Origin: Rhodanobacteraceae bacterium
Lineage (GTDB): Bacteria > Pseudomonadota > Gammaproteobacteria > Xanthomonadales > SZUA-5
Direction: 5' to 3'
NCBI GenBank assembly: GCA_016717705.1
Contig: JADKFD010000032.1
Location: 1 to 64,000 of the forward strand
DNA: 64,000 nucleotides
Numbering within the stretch: the first letter of the stretch is position 1; every line of letters starts with the position of its first letter. Under the pieces are notes generated by a model. It was not told the origin of the DNA. It saw nothing but the letters and a program-made list of their open reading frames with translations, and made no database searches. The translations under genes were made by a program, and so were the position numbers. Of the stretch, positions 1-8,464 are shown one piece after another.

Positions 1-246
1 GCGCTGGTCGATTACACGGGGCGCCAGGTGCGACCCGACAAGCGCGGGGCGATTACCGGCCTGCCACCGGCGATCCTGGGGCGCCTGGATTACCGACCTG
101 AGCAATGGGCGCGTCAGGTGATGGCGGTGGGGTCGAGCTTCAACCGCGCTATGGGCCAGGTCGAGAGCCTGATCGAGAAGGCGAGGGCGATGGGGCAGTG
201 CTGGCTGCGCGGCGTTGCGGTGGCGCGAGCGCTGGCGAGAGCGTGA
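1..246 (+). CDS. C-terminal fragment of a REP-associated (RAYT-like) transposase, cut by the window edge
   Basis: The open frame runs from base 1 to the TGA at 244-246 and gives about 81 residues. It includes DYTGRQVRPDKRGAI, a leucine-proline stretch and a closing CWLRGVAVARALA segment. From memory of the family, this resembles the region after the catalytic Y1 (IS200-like) domain in large REP-associated tyrosine transposases of Xanthomonadales. The catalytic His-hydrophobic-His and tyrosine motifs would lie upstream of the window, so activity cannot be judged. The assignment fits the many REP-like palindromes found later in the window. It is a family-level recognition from a short tail only. 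Confidence 0.5.
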   Translation, partial: ALVDYTGRQVRPDKRGAITGLPPAILGRLDYRPEQWARQVMAVGSSFNRAMGQVESLIEKARAMGQCWLRGVAVARALARA

Positions 247-344
247 GTGTTCCCACTTCTCGTCGGCGACCCTGGGTCGCGCGTCTGGCCGAGCTTTGAG
301 TCCCGACTGGTATTCTCATTCCACCAACACCCAGGGGAAGCAGC

Positions 345-1565
345 GTGCGCCAACTGTTGATCGTATTCCTGGCTCTTTGCCTGTTCAGCGGCAGCGCCGT
401 TGCGCAAGAGGCCACTGCCGCCAACGCACGCGAACTTCCTGCTGGTGTGATCGTTCCCGCTGCTGCAGTTGCCGGAGCGAACTTCGATGTCGACAAGGCC
501 ACTGAAGCCTATATCGAACTTCTCACCCCGGAACAGCGAACAGCGCGCGCAATCCGATGCCTATTTCGAGGGTGGCTATTGGCTGCAGCTGTGGGGATTC
601 CTGTACGGTTGCTGGTCTGTACGGTGTTCATCGCCACCGGGCTCTCGCAGAAGCGCGATATCGCCAAGCGCGTCAGTCATCGGCCCTGGCTGTACACAGC
701 CATCTACGCGGCACTCTGGTTGGTTGCCGGCACGCTGCTCGGCTTGCCGTTGTCGCTGTATGCCGATTATTACCGTGAACACGCCTATGGACTTTCAAAT
801 CTGAGCCTGGGTGGTTGGTTCGCCGAAAGTGGCAAGTCTCTGCTGGTCGGCTTGATCATCCTGCCATGGATCATCAGCGGATTATTCGCTGCGGTACGCA
901 AGGCTGGCGAGCGCTGGTGGCTGGGCGCGGGCCTGGGCGGATTTGTCGTGATCCTGATGCTGGGCATGATTGCGCCGGTATTCATTTCGCCATTGTTCAA
1001 TGACTATAAACTCAGCGCCAACGTGTCCGGTTTCGCCGGTACCACGCAGGTCAGCCTAAACGACAATTTGTTGAACAAGACCTCGCTGCCCGAAATAAAG
1101 GCCGTCATGGGCCATGAGATGGGCCACTATGTGCTCAATCACAGCCTGCGCCTGACGGTGTATTTGAGCATACTGATCATCTTCGGCTTCTGGTTCGTGC
1201 ATACCGTGCTGGATAAAGCCATCGTTCGATTTGGCCATCGTCACGGCATCACTGAACGCACCGATCCTGCCGTATTGCCGATTGCAGTCGCCGTGTTCAG
1301 TCTGTTTTTTCTGCTGTTGACGCCGGTCACCAATTCCATGACTCGGCAGGCGGAAAAGGAAGCTGATCTCTACGGCCTGAACGCCGCGCGCGAACCGCAC
1401 GGCTTCGCCACCACCGCAATGCGCCTGAGTTCGTATCGCAAGATTCATCCCGGGTATTGGGAGGAAGTTTTCTTCTACGACCATCCGAGTGGCTATGACC
1501 GCGTGCATTCGGCGATGCTCTGGCTGCAGGAGAACCAGAGTCTTGAGGGCGACCAGAGTCCCTGA
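345..1565 (+). CDS. M48 family (Ste24/HtpX-like) membrane metalloprotease, sequence damaged
   Basis: This looks like an integral membrane zinc endopeptidase for membrane or lipoprotein quality control. The start is GTG at 345, with AGGGGAAG eight bases upstream. A signal-like helix covers residues 1-20, and several membrane segments lie at about 80-230 and 270-320. The zinc motif is HEMGH at residues 257-261, and EKEAD at about 337-341 supplies the expected glutamate ligand. Two oddities are visible. First, a tandem 7-base duplication at 532-545 shifts the frame, and the family sequence (RAQSDAYFEGGYWLQLWGF) is then read in another frame until about base 610, where the original frame resumes. 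Second, NDYK runs directly into LSANVSGF near base 1010, where relatives carry roughly 35-40 more residues. The ORF is open but probably not the true protein. Confidence 0.8.
   Translation: MRQLLIVFLALCLFSGSAVAQEATAANARELPAGVIVPAAAVAGANFDVDKATEAYIELLTPEQRTARAIRCLFRGWLLAAAVGIPVRLLVCTVFIATGLSQKRDIAKRVSHRPWLYTAIYAALWLVAGTLLGLPLSLYADYYREHAYGLSNLSLGGWFAESGKSLLVGLIILPWIISGLFAAVRKAGERWWLGAGLGGFVVILMLGMIAPVFISPLFNDYKLSANVSGFAGTTQVSLNDNLLNKTSLPEIKAVMGHEMGHYVLNHSLRLTVYLSILIIFGFWFVHTVLDKAIVRFGHRHGITERTDPAVLPIAVAVFSLFFLLLTPVTNSMTRQAEKEADLYGLNAAREPHGFATTAMRLSSYRKIHPGYWEEVFFYDHPSGYDRVHSAMLWLQENQSLEGDQSP
532..545. repeat. Tandem 7-base duplication inside the M48 protease gene
   Basis: AACAGCG occurs twice back to back. 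Removing one copy restores the family-typical reading LTPEQRAQSDAYFEGG. The duplication is therefore the first of two compensating frame changes. The second is an apparent loss of one base near 610. Confidence 0.85.
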
Positions 1566-1595
1566 CAGGCAACAAGTCACAACCCCGGCTCGCAG

Positions 1596-1622
1596 GAACC
1601 TGTTCAGAGGCTCTCTGGCTCG
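1596..1622. repeat. Partial copy of the GAACTTGTTCAGAGG palindrome family
   Basis: The segment GAACCTGTTCAGAGG followed by CTCTCTGG matches one arm of the perfect palindrome at 4390-4441 with few mismatches. No second arm is visible here. It lies in the 273-base gap between the M48 gene and the TPR gene, where nothing else could be identified. Confidence 0.5.
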
Positions 1623-1838
1623 GAGATTCCCTGGAAAACCAACGCAATCCGCAGGACGCGCAATTGCTGATTCAATCGCCGGCGCGGCGCCGGTGACCGA
1701 AACGCCGCCCAGGTAGGCAAGGCGTGTTGCGGTCCGTATCCTGCCGCGCACCAGCGTGCCTGCTACGAGCCTGCGTCGACAGTGCGGCGGTGCACGACGC
1801 CAGGTTTTTCCCACTGCGGCATAGCGCTGAACGACCCC

Positions 1839-4187
1839 ATGAACCCTGAGCAAGTCGATGAGCTTCTGTTGCGGGCCGCTACCAGCCATCAGGCCGGGCA
1901 ACTGCAGCTGGCCGCGGAACTGTACGCAAAGGTGCTCGGCGCCGATCCGACGAGCCCGGTGGCCAACCATAATCTTGGCGTACTGGCGATGCAGACCGGC
2001 AAGGGATTGCCCACCGCGCTGCCGTTGTTCGCGCGTGCCTGGCAGTCCGATCCCGGTCACCAGCAGCACTGGCTCAGCTATTTGCGCGCGCTGGTGCAGT
2101 CGGGCGACATCGATGTCGCTCGCCGCGTGCATGCCGATGGCAGCCAGCGCGGCCTGCGTGGCCCGGGCATCGAGGCACTCCAGGCCAGGATGGCGCCGGC
2201 CAAGCCCGCGGCAGCGGCAACGCCGGTAACCGCAACGGAAGATCTGCGGGCGGAGCAGGCCGAGCTGGATCGACTGCTCGGCGGCGGACTGCCGGATGCG
2301 GCTGAACGACTGGCCCGCCAACTGACGGTCCGCCACCCCCAGCACCCCCTGGGATGGAAGGCACTGGGATCGGCGCTGCTGGCGCAACAACGCGACCAGG
2401 AGGCCGCGCTGCACTCAAGCGCGCTGCGCAGCTGGCGCCGGCCGATGCGTCGATCTTGACTGGCCTGGGCGAAGCCCTGCAGCAGTTAGGCTCTCATCGG
2501 AGGCCGAAGCGGCATATCGCAAGGCGCAGCGTCGACCCGCGCAGCCTGGCCGCGTTAGTGGGACTGGCCGCGGCGCTGTCAAGGCTTTCGTCATGCCGAC
2601 GCCGAATCGACGTGCCGCCAGGCGCTCGCTGGCGCCGGATCGGCACAGGCCTGGCTGACGCTGGGGATGCCCAATTGGGTCAGCGGCGCGTCGACGATGC
2701 TGCGACCAGCTATCAGCGTGCGCTGGCCCTGCGACGGGCTGGGTGAGCGCTTACCAGAAGCTCGGCACGCTGCACTACGAGAATCAGGACGAGGACCAAC
2801 TGATTGCGTTGACGCGGCAGATGATCATCGATGCCCCATCCTACGTTGAGGCACACGCCGATCTGGGTCGAATTCTGATGCGTGCCGGGCGTCTGGACGA
2901 GGCGATCGAGGCGTTTCGGGTCTCGCTGCAACTGCGGCCCGATGACCTGACGACGCGCGAGGCGCTGCTGTTTTGCTGCAACTACCAGGCGCGCTTGTCG
3001 CCGCAGGCCTTGTTCGACGAGGCGGTCGCTTACGGCAAGCGGGTGCGCGCGAAGGCGCGGCCCTACCACCGTTGGACGGCGGCTGCGCCGCCTGAGCGCC
3101 TTCGCGTAGGCCTGGTGTCGGGCGATCTGCGCGAGCACCCGGTGGCGTTCTTCCTTGGAGTCGGTGCTGGCCAACAGCGATCGCCGGCGCATCGAGTGGT
3201 TTGTGTATTCGACCACCGCCAAAGCGGACGCGGTGAGCGCGCGCCTGCGCGGACACGTCGAGCAATGGAGAATACTCGACGGTCTCGGCGACGAAGAACG
3301 CGCGCGCCAGATCCACGCCGATGGTGTGCATGTCCTGATCGATCTTGCCGGGCATTCGGCACTCAATGCGCTGGCAGTATTCGCCCGGCGGCCGGCGCCG
3401 GTGCTGCAAGTCAGCTTCAGCTCGGCTAGTTTCGCCACAACCGGCCTCACCGAGATTGACTACTTGCTGGCGGACGCAATGAGCGTGCCCGATTCGGATC
3501 GGGGGCTGTTCACCGAGTCCATCTGGCACCTGCCGAAAACCCGCTTGTGCTTCACGGTGCCTGATCCGGCGCCGGACGTCGCGCCGCCGCCGTCCGCCAC
3601 CAACGGGTTCATCACTTTTGGCAGCTTTCAGACCCTGCGCAAACTCAACGACGAGTGCTGGCTACCTGGGCCGAAGTCCTCAATGGCGACGAGCACTGCC
3701 GCATGCGGGTGCAGAACGCAGAACTGTCGACGGAAGCGGGGCGGGCGGCCTTTCGGCAACGCGCGGCGCGCGCCGGAATCGCGCCTTCGCGGCTGGATCT
3801 GCATGGCGTTGAATCGCGCAGCCAGTACCTGCAGCAGTATGCGGAGGTCGACATCCTGCTCGACAGCTTCCCGTTTCCGGGCGGGACCACGACCTGCGAG
3901 GGGCTGTGGATGGGAGTGCCGACGGTGACTCTTCAGGGCTCAATCTGGTTGGACGGCAAGGTGCATGCCTGATGGCTGCCGCAGGATTGTCCGATTGGAT
4001 TGCAGGTTCCCGCGCGGACTACCTTGCCCTCGCCCGGCGCAAGGCTGCCGATGTCGTGGCCCTGAGCGAATTGCGCAAGGACATGCGAGCACGACTGCAA
4101 ACCTCGCCATTGTTCGACGCGCAAAGTTTCGCCCGGTCCCTGGAAGATGCGCTCTGGTCGATGTGGCAGCAAAAATCAACAAAATAA
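1839..4187 (+). pseudogene. TPR protein with O-GlcNAc-transferase-like (SPINDLY/GT41) C-terminal domain, broken by about nine frame changes
   Basis: The N-terminal half holds tetratricopeptide repeats, starting MNPEQVDELLLRAATSHQAG. The C-terminal half matches the GT41 domain: LRVGLVSGDLREHPVAFFL, HVLIDLAGHSALNALAVFA, FATTGLTEIDYLLAD, DILLDSFPFPGGTTTCEGLW and AAGLSDWIAG. These sit in different frames. Changes occur near 2410, 2490, 2535, 2590, 2670, 2740, 3155, 3655 and 3965. Each surviving piece reads cleanly as family sequence and codon use stays GC-rich. That pattern fits recent single-base indels or consensus errors better than long decay. If intact it would be about 780 residues and would transfer a sugar, probably to protein Ser/Thr. 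The start ATG at 1839 has no strong ribosome site. Confidence 0.8.
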
Positions 4188-4512
4188 AGAAATGCCGCGT
4201 CCATTCATGAAGTAATATTTAGATTTGGCGCTGAATCGCGGAATAAATGTACTTGCTCAATGACAGATCGAGAGATTGAACGTCCATTCTCAGAATGTCT
4301 GTTCTTTTCATAGCCCAATTGTCACTGCGACTTTCAGCCCTGTTGCAACATCTTTGGATATGCGAACCTTGTTTCGCACCGGGAAAACAAGGGACCCTCT
4401 GAACAAGTTCTGCGGCCGCAGAACTTGTTCAGAGGGTCCCTGGATCCCCGGTCGCGAAAATAAGGTAGCGGGAATTGGCGCCCCTTGTGCCATTCACAAC
4501 CGGAGATATGCA
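4188..4512. other. Non-coding, relatively AT-rich interval containing a perfect palindrome
   Basis: This 325-base gap has lower GC than its flanks in its first half (4190-4390) and no coding signal. Its one clear structure is the palindrome at 4390-4441. The AT-rich part may hold the promoter of the small secreted protein that follows, but no convincing -35/-10 pair was found. Confidence 0.5.
4390..4441. repeat. Perfect 52-base palindrome, REP-like element
   Basis: The sequence is its own reverse complement from 4390 to 4441. The centre is GCGGCCGC and the arms read GAACTTGTTCAGAGGGTCCC outward. There is no loop and no T-tract, so it is not a standard terminator. Related pieces occur at 1596-1622 and 59981-60011, which supports a dispersed repeat family. 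Confidence 0.85.
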
Positions 4513-4793
4513 ATGAAAATTCATGGCCTATTGCTCTTGATTGCAGCAATCGGTTTTCCGCGCCGGTCATGGCGCAAACCGACAATATCGACGACATCGT
4601 CGCCCAGTCTGGCTTGAGCAAACAACAGGTCAGAATGTTGATCGGTGCGCGGACGCCGTATCCGGCCTATCGCACCAGCTACGAGCGCATGCGCAAGCAA
4701 CTGATTGCCGCTGTCGGCCAGGCGCGCTATCGGGAGTTGGTGAAGGCGGGTGAACTGCCGGCAGCTGGCAAGGTGATTTCCAGCGCCAGCTGA
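4513..4793 (+). pseudogene. Small secreted protein of unknown function, frameshifted inside its signal peptide
   Basis: CGGAGA upstream places a ribosome site seven bases before ATG 4513. The start reads MKIHGLLLLIAAIGF, a normal signal-peptide core. The frame then breaks at a run of four T near 4552. In the next frame it continues SAPVMAQTDNIDDIV and about 75 further residues to TGA 4793. Adding one T to the run would give one protein of about 93 residues with an Ala-X-Ala-type cleavage site (VMAQ). The mature part is helical and basic, with AARYREL-like segments. The family was not recognised. The break looks like a homopolymer error. Confidence 0.6.
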
Positions 4794-4858
4794 ATCAGGC
4801 GGACTGAGGTGGTGGCCTGGTTTGTCAGCGCCAATTACGAAGGAAGTCCGGACAAGGC

Positions 4859-4882
4859 CCAGACCCACCAGAGTGGGTCTGG
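4859..4882. other. Stem-loop downstream of the small secreted protein gene
   Basis: CCAGACCCA pairs perfectly with TGGGTCTGG around a six-base loop. It lies about 65 bases after the preceding stop codon. No T-run follows, so it may be a weak terminator or an mRNA-stabilising hairpin. Confidence 0.35.
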
Positions 4883-5073
4883 ACCATGTCTGGGTGTTAT
4901 TGCGATCGTTGGGCGCCGAAAGCGGGTAACTGGCACAGGTCCAGTGGGCGAATGCTGAGATGAAAGGACCGGACGGATCGGCACAGATCACGATCAGTGT
5001 CGCTGATGTCAGCGCGTCGCAGCATCGGGTCGAACGCCGGGAACACCGGCCCTGCTTCGAAACGGTGCACACC

Positions 5074-5576
5074 ATGATTCGATTAGTCAGCGGCGACATT
5101 CTGCTCAGTCAGGCCCACGCCATCGTTCACGGTGTGGCGCCCAATGATCCCTTCAGCAGTGGGTTGGCGCATGCGCTGCGTGAGCGCTGGCCGTCGATGT
5201 ACAAAGACTTTCGCCACTATTGCCAGTCGCGCCATCCGGAGCCAGGCGGGCTGTGGACGTGGAGCGGGGCGGGGGACAGTCACGTCGTGAATCTGTTCAC
5301 TCAGGATGGCGCGTTTGGTCACGGCGCCAAGCCGGGCAAGGCGTCGCTGGCGAACGTCAATCACGCGCTGAAGGCGCTGGTGGCCGAAATCCTCAAGGAG
5401 GGCTACACACGGTTGCGCTGCCGCGACTGGCGACCGGGGTCAGCGGGCTGGCGTAGGAAGACGTGGAGCCGCTGATCCGTTCGCATCTGGCGGGCTTGGG
5501 CATTCCGGTGATCGTCTACGCGACCTATCGGGCTGGCGTCGTGGCCGATGAGGGTTTGCTCGAGCGCGTGGGCTGA
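5074..5576 (+). pseudogene. Macrodomain (ADP-ribose-binding) protein, broken by a frameshift and a stop
   Basis: The first part reads MIRLVSGDILLSQAHAIVHG and then VAPNDPFSSGLAHALRERWP, the usual start and ligand loop of small bacterial macrodomains that bind or hydrolyse ADP-ribose groups. Near 5410 the frame changes. The next frame gives TVALPRLATGVSGLA, then TAG at 5454-5456 where relatives have Trp. After the stop it continues EDVEPLIRSHLAGLGIPVIV to TGA 5576. Correcting one base and one substitution would give an ordinary protein of about 166 residues. The two lesions within 50 bases point to either a young pseudogene or poor local sequence. No operon partner is obvious. Confidence 0.75.
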
Positions 5577-5601
5577 GGCTTGCTGCGGGCATTCGCTGTC
5601 A

Positions 5602-5680
5602 GTGGGAGCAAATTCAATCCGCGATCTTCTGGCCTGAGACTTGTCAAAAAGCAAGAATCGCGGGGTAAACCCGCTCCCAC
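5602..5680. repeat. Intergenic inverted repeat, family A (GTGGGAGCGGGTTTA type)
   Basis: An arm GTGGGAGCAAATTCAATCCG is followed about 30 bases later by its near reverse complement ending AACCCGCTCCCAC. It lies between the macrodomain gene and the convergent pbpC. Further copies are at 36821-36915, 39357-39577 and 43575-43672. Confidence 0.85.
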
Positions 5681-5722
5681 AAGAAGCCGCTCCCAGGTGA
5701 CGGCCGGAGCGGCCTGTTCGGC

Positions 5723-8086
5723 TCAGTCGGTTTTCGCGGCATTCAACACCGTGCGCACGCGCAGGCTGGCATGGCGTCCAGCGCTGTCGATGGCGATCAG
5801 GTACTGGTCGCCGGCGTCATCGAATTGCAGGTCGAGCACAGCCGGACCCCGGGTACTTCCCACGTAGCGCTCGTTCAACAGCCAGCGCACGGCGCCGTCG
5901 GTGCCCAGCGCCTGCACGCGGACCTTGATCGGCCCGGAGCGATTGCTCGGTGTGCGCAGCACGCTGCCATCGTTGAGCCCGCCGATGCGTAATCCGGTGC
6001 TGAATTCGTCGGCGACGCAGCCTTTGGCCAAATCCGGCAGTTGCGAGCGTTGACGCAGCGCCGTCGATAGCCACGGATAGGCCAGCGCCGGCCAGCGCGC
6101 TACGGTGACCAGTTCGGCATCGCTTGCCATGCAGCTGAGATTGCGCCGCCGGCCGCTCGGGTCGCGCCAATACTGCATCAAGGCGCCACGCCAGGTCGCG
6201 ATCTCGCGATCGGGGAAGGTCGTTGGTACGGTGCCATTCAACACCCAGGCATCCCAACGCTGGTGACAGTGGCGCGGGTCCCCGGCGTCCACTTCGCTGC
6301 CCAGCGGCCAGCAGATCTGGCGTTCGCTGACGCTGGGCGGCGGCGGCGCCAGATCGCGTGTCTGCCGGGTCGGCAGGCTGTCGGCAATTTCGATCAGCAG
6401 GGGCAGGGCGGTGACGGCGCCGAACTGCCCCGGCAGTGGCGTGCCATCGGGGCGGCCGATCCACACGCCGATCGTATGTTCGGGTGTCACGGCCAGCGCC
6501 CAGCTGTCGCGAAAGCCATAGCTGGTGCCGGTTTTCCAGGCCAGGCTGACGCGGCTGGCGCTGGCGAAACTGCTGCTGTCGAGGCTGTCGTTGGGGTCGC
6601 GTTCGAGCATGCGGCGCACGATCCAGGCGGCGCCCGGGCTCATCAGGTAGCGCGGATTGATCGGATCGTCGATCTGCAGGCGGGGCGCCGCAGCGAGGCC
6701 GCCGCGGGCGATGGCCAGGTAGGCGCCGACCAGTTCCTCCAGGGTGGTGGCGCCGCCGCCGAGTATCAACGCCAGGTTGGGTGTCGCGCCTTGCGCCATG
6801 CGCAGGCGCAGGCCGGCGTTTTCCAGGGTGGAGGAAAAGCGCACCACGCCGACGCGGTCGAGCAGATCGACCGCGGGCACGTTCAAGGACAGGCGCAATG
6901 CCTGGGTGGCGCTTACCGGGCCCTGGAAGCGCTCCATGAAGTTGCTCGGCTGGTAGCCGTCGAAGGATTGCGGAGCGTCGATCAGCAGGCTCATCGAATG
7001 GATCAGGCCCTGATCGAGCGCCATCGCGTAAAGCAGCGGCTTGAGCGTCGATCCGGGTGAGCGCGGCGCGCGCACCATGTCGACATGGCCGGCGCGATCG
7101 GTGTCCAGCAGATCGGCCGAGCCGACGTAGGCGAGGGTGTCGACGCTGTCGTTTTCGACCACCAGCACCGCCACCGAATTGCGCTCCGGCAGGCGCTTGA
7201 GATGTGCCTGCACGCGCGCCTCGACGCGCGCCTGGATCGCGCTGTCGAGGGTGCTTGTGATAATGCCGGCGCTGCCCGCGCGGCTGCGCAATCGCTGCGC
7301 CAGCAGTGCCGCGTGCATCGGCGTGCGCAGGCGGCGGGCGGCAACCTGTTCGATGCGCGCGTCGGCAGCGCGCGCCGCGTCCCAGACGCCCAACGCGACC
7401 AGACGGCCAATCACCTTGTCGCGCGCCTGTTGTGCCGCGGCCGGATGGCGGTCGGGCCGCAATCGGCTGGGTGCCTGCGGCAGTACGACGAGCAGCGCGG
7501 CTTCAGCATCGCTGAGTTGGGCGGCGGATTTGCCGAGGTAGGCATGGCTGGCAGCCTGCACACCTTCGATGGAGCCACCGAAGGGCGCGAGGTTCAGATA
7601 GATCTCCAGAATCTCGTCCTTGGAGAAACGCCATTCGAGTTGCAGCGCACGCCAGATCTGCTTGACCTTGCCCAGCGGTGAGCGCGAGATCGGTTCGAGC
7701 ATGCGCGCGACCTGCATGGTCAGCGTGGAACCGCCGGAGACCACGTGGCCGGACATCAGGGCTTGCCCGAAGGCGCGCAGCAGGCTGGCCGGGTTGATGC
7801 CTGGATGGCGGTAGAACCAGCGATCCTCGTAGCTCAGCAGTGCTTCCAGATAGCGCGGCGACACGTCCTTGAGCTGCACCCGATAGCGCCAGACGCCATC
7901 CGCGTCGGCGAAAGCGCGCAAAGGCGTGCCATCGCGTGCGACCACCAGCGTGCTTCCGGGTGCGTCGATGCGCGCCAGCGGCGGCGGGAACAGGCGATCG
8001 GCGACGATGACCAGCAGCAGCAACAGCAGCGGGAGGACGAGCCAGCGGCGGGCGCGGCGGCCCAATCGTGGGGTCTGGTGGGTCAC
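5723..8086 (-). CDS. pbpC: Penicillin-binding protein 1C
   Basis: This is a bifunctional peptidoglycan synthase anchored in the inner membrane. After a short basic N-terminus, a membrane helix covers residues 15-30. The GT51 glycosyltransferase region has EDRWFYRHPG (86-95), GGSTLTMQ (117-124) and KVKQIWRALQLEWRFSKDEI. The transpeptidase region has STLK (345-348), SLN and KTGTSYG. A C-terminal BiPBP_C-type domain follows. The start is taken as GTG at 8086, since no ATG lies between the upstream poly-G block and the membrane helix. The true start could be lost in that block. The gene follows the alpha-2-macroglobulin gene on the same strand, the order known from E. coli yfhM-pbpC. Confidence 0.93.
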   Translation of the reverse strand: MTHQTPRLGRRARRWLVLPLLLLLLVIVADRLFPPPLARIDAPGSTLVVARDGTPLRAFADADGVWRYRVQLKDVSPRYLEALLSYEDRWFYRHPGINPASLLRAFGQALMSGHVVSGGSTLTMQVARMLEPISRSPLGKVKQIWRALQLEWRFSKDEILEIYLNLAPFGGSIEGVQAASHAYLGKSAAQLSDAEAALLVVLPQAPSRLRPDRHPAAAQQARDKVIGRLVALGVWDAARAADARIEQVAARRLRTPMHAALLAQRLRSRAGSAGIITSTLDSAIQARVEARVQAHLKRLPERNSVAVLVVENDSVDTLAYVGSADLLDTDRAGHVDMVRAPRSPGSTLKPLLYAMALDQGLIHSMSLLIDAPQSFDGYQPSNFMERFQGPVSATQALRLSLNVPAVDLLDRVGVVRFSSTLENAGLRLRMAQGATPNLALILGGGATTLEELVGAYLAIARGGLAAAPRLQIDDPINPRYLMSPGAAWIVRRMLERDPNDSLDSSSFASASRVSLAWKTGTSYGFRDSWALAVTPEHTIGVWIGRPDGTPLPGQFGAVTALPLLIEIADSLPTRQTRDLAPPPPSVSERQICWPLGSEVDAGDPRHCHQRWDAWVLNGTVPTTFPDREIATWRGALMQYWRDPSGRRRNLSCMASDAELVTVARWPALAYPWLSTALRQRSQLPDLAKGCVADEFSTGLRIGGLNDGSVLRTPSNRSGPIKVRVQALGTDGAVRWLLNERYVGSTRGPAVLDLQFDDAGDQYLIAIDSAGRHASLRVRTVLNAAKTD

Positions 8087-8100
8087 TGCTCTAAGTCGCC

Positions 8101-8400
<300 letters not shown>

Positions 8401-8464
8401 CAGCGGGCAACCGGGACTGCAGCACCCCCGCCAGCGGGAGGGTCAACTGCCTGGGGCCAGTCAG

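Noticed and set aside
1056..2414. A 452-codon minus-strand frame across the M48 and TPR genes
   Set aside because: It has no recognisable domain and crosses two plus-strand loci with clear family motifs.
4390..4441. Intrinsic terminator
   Set aside because: No loop and no T-tract; it also lies over 200 bases from the previous stop codon.
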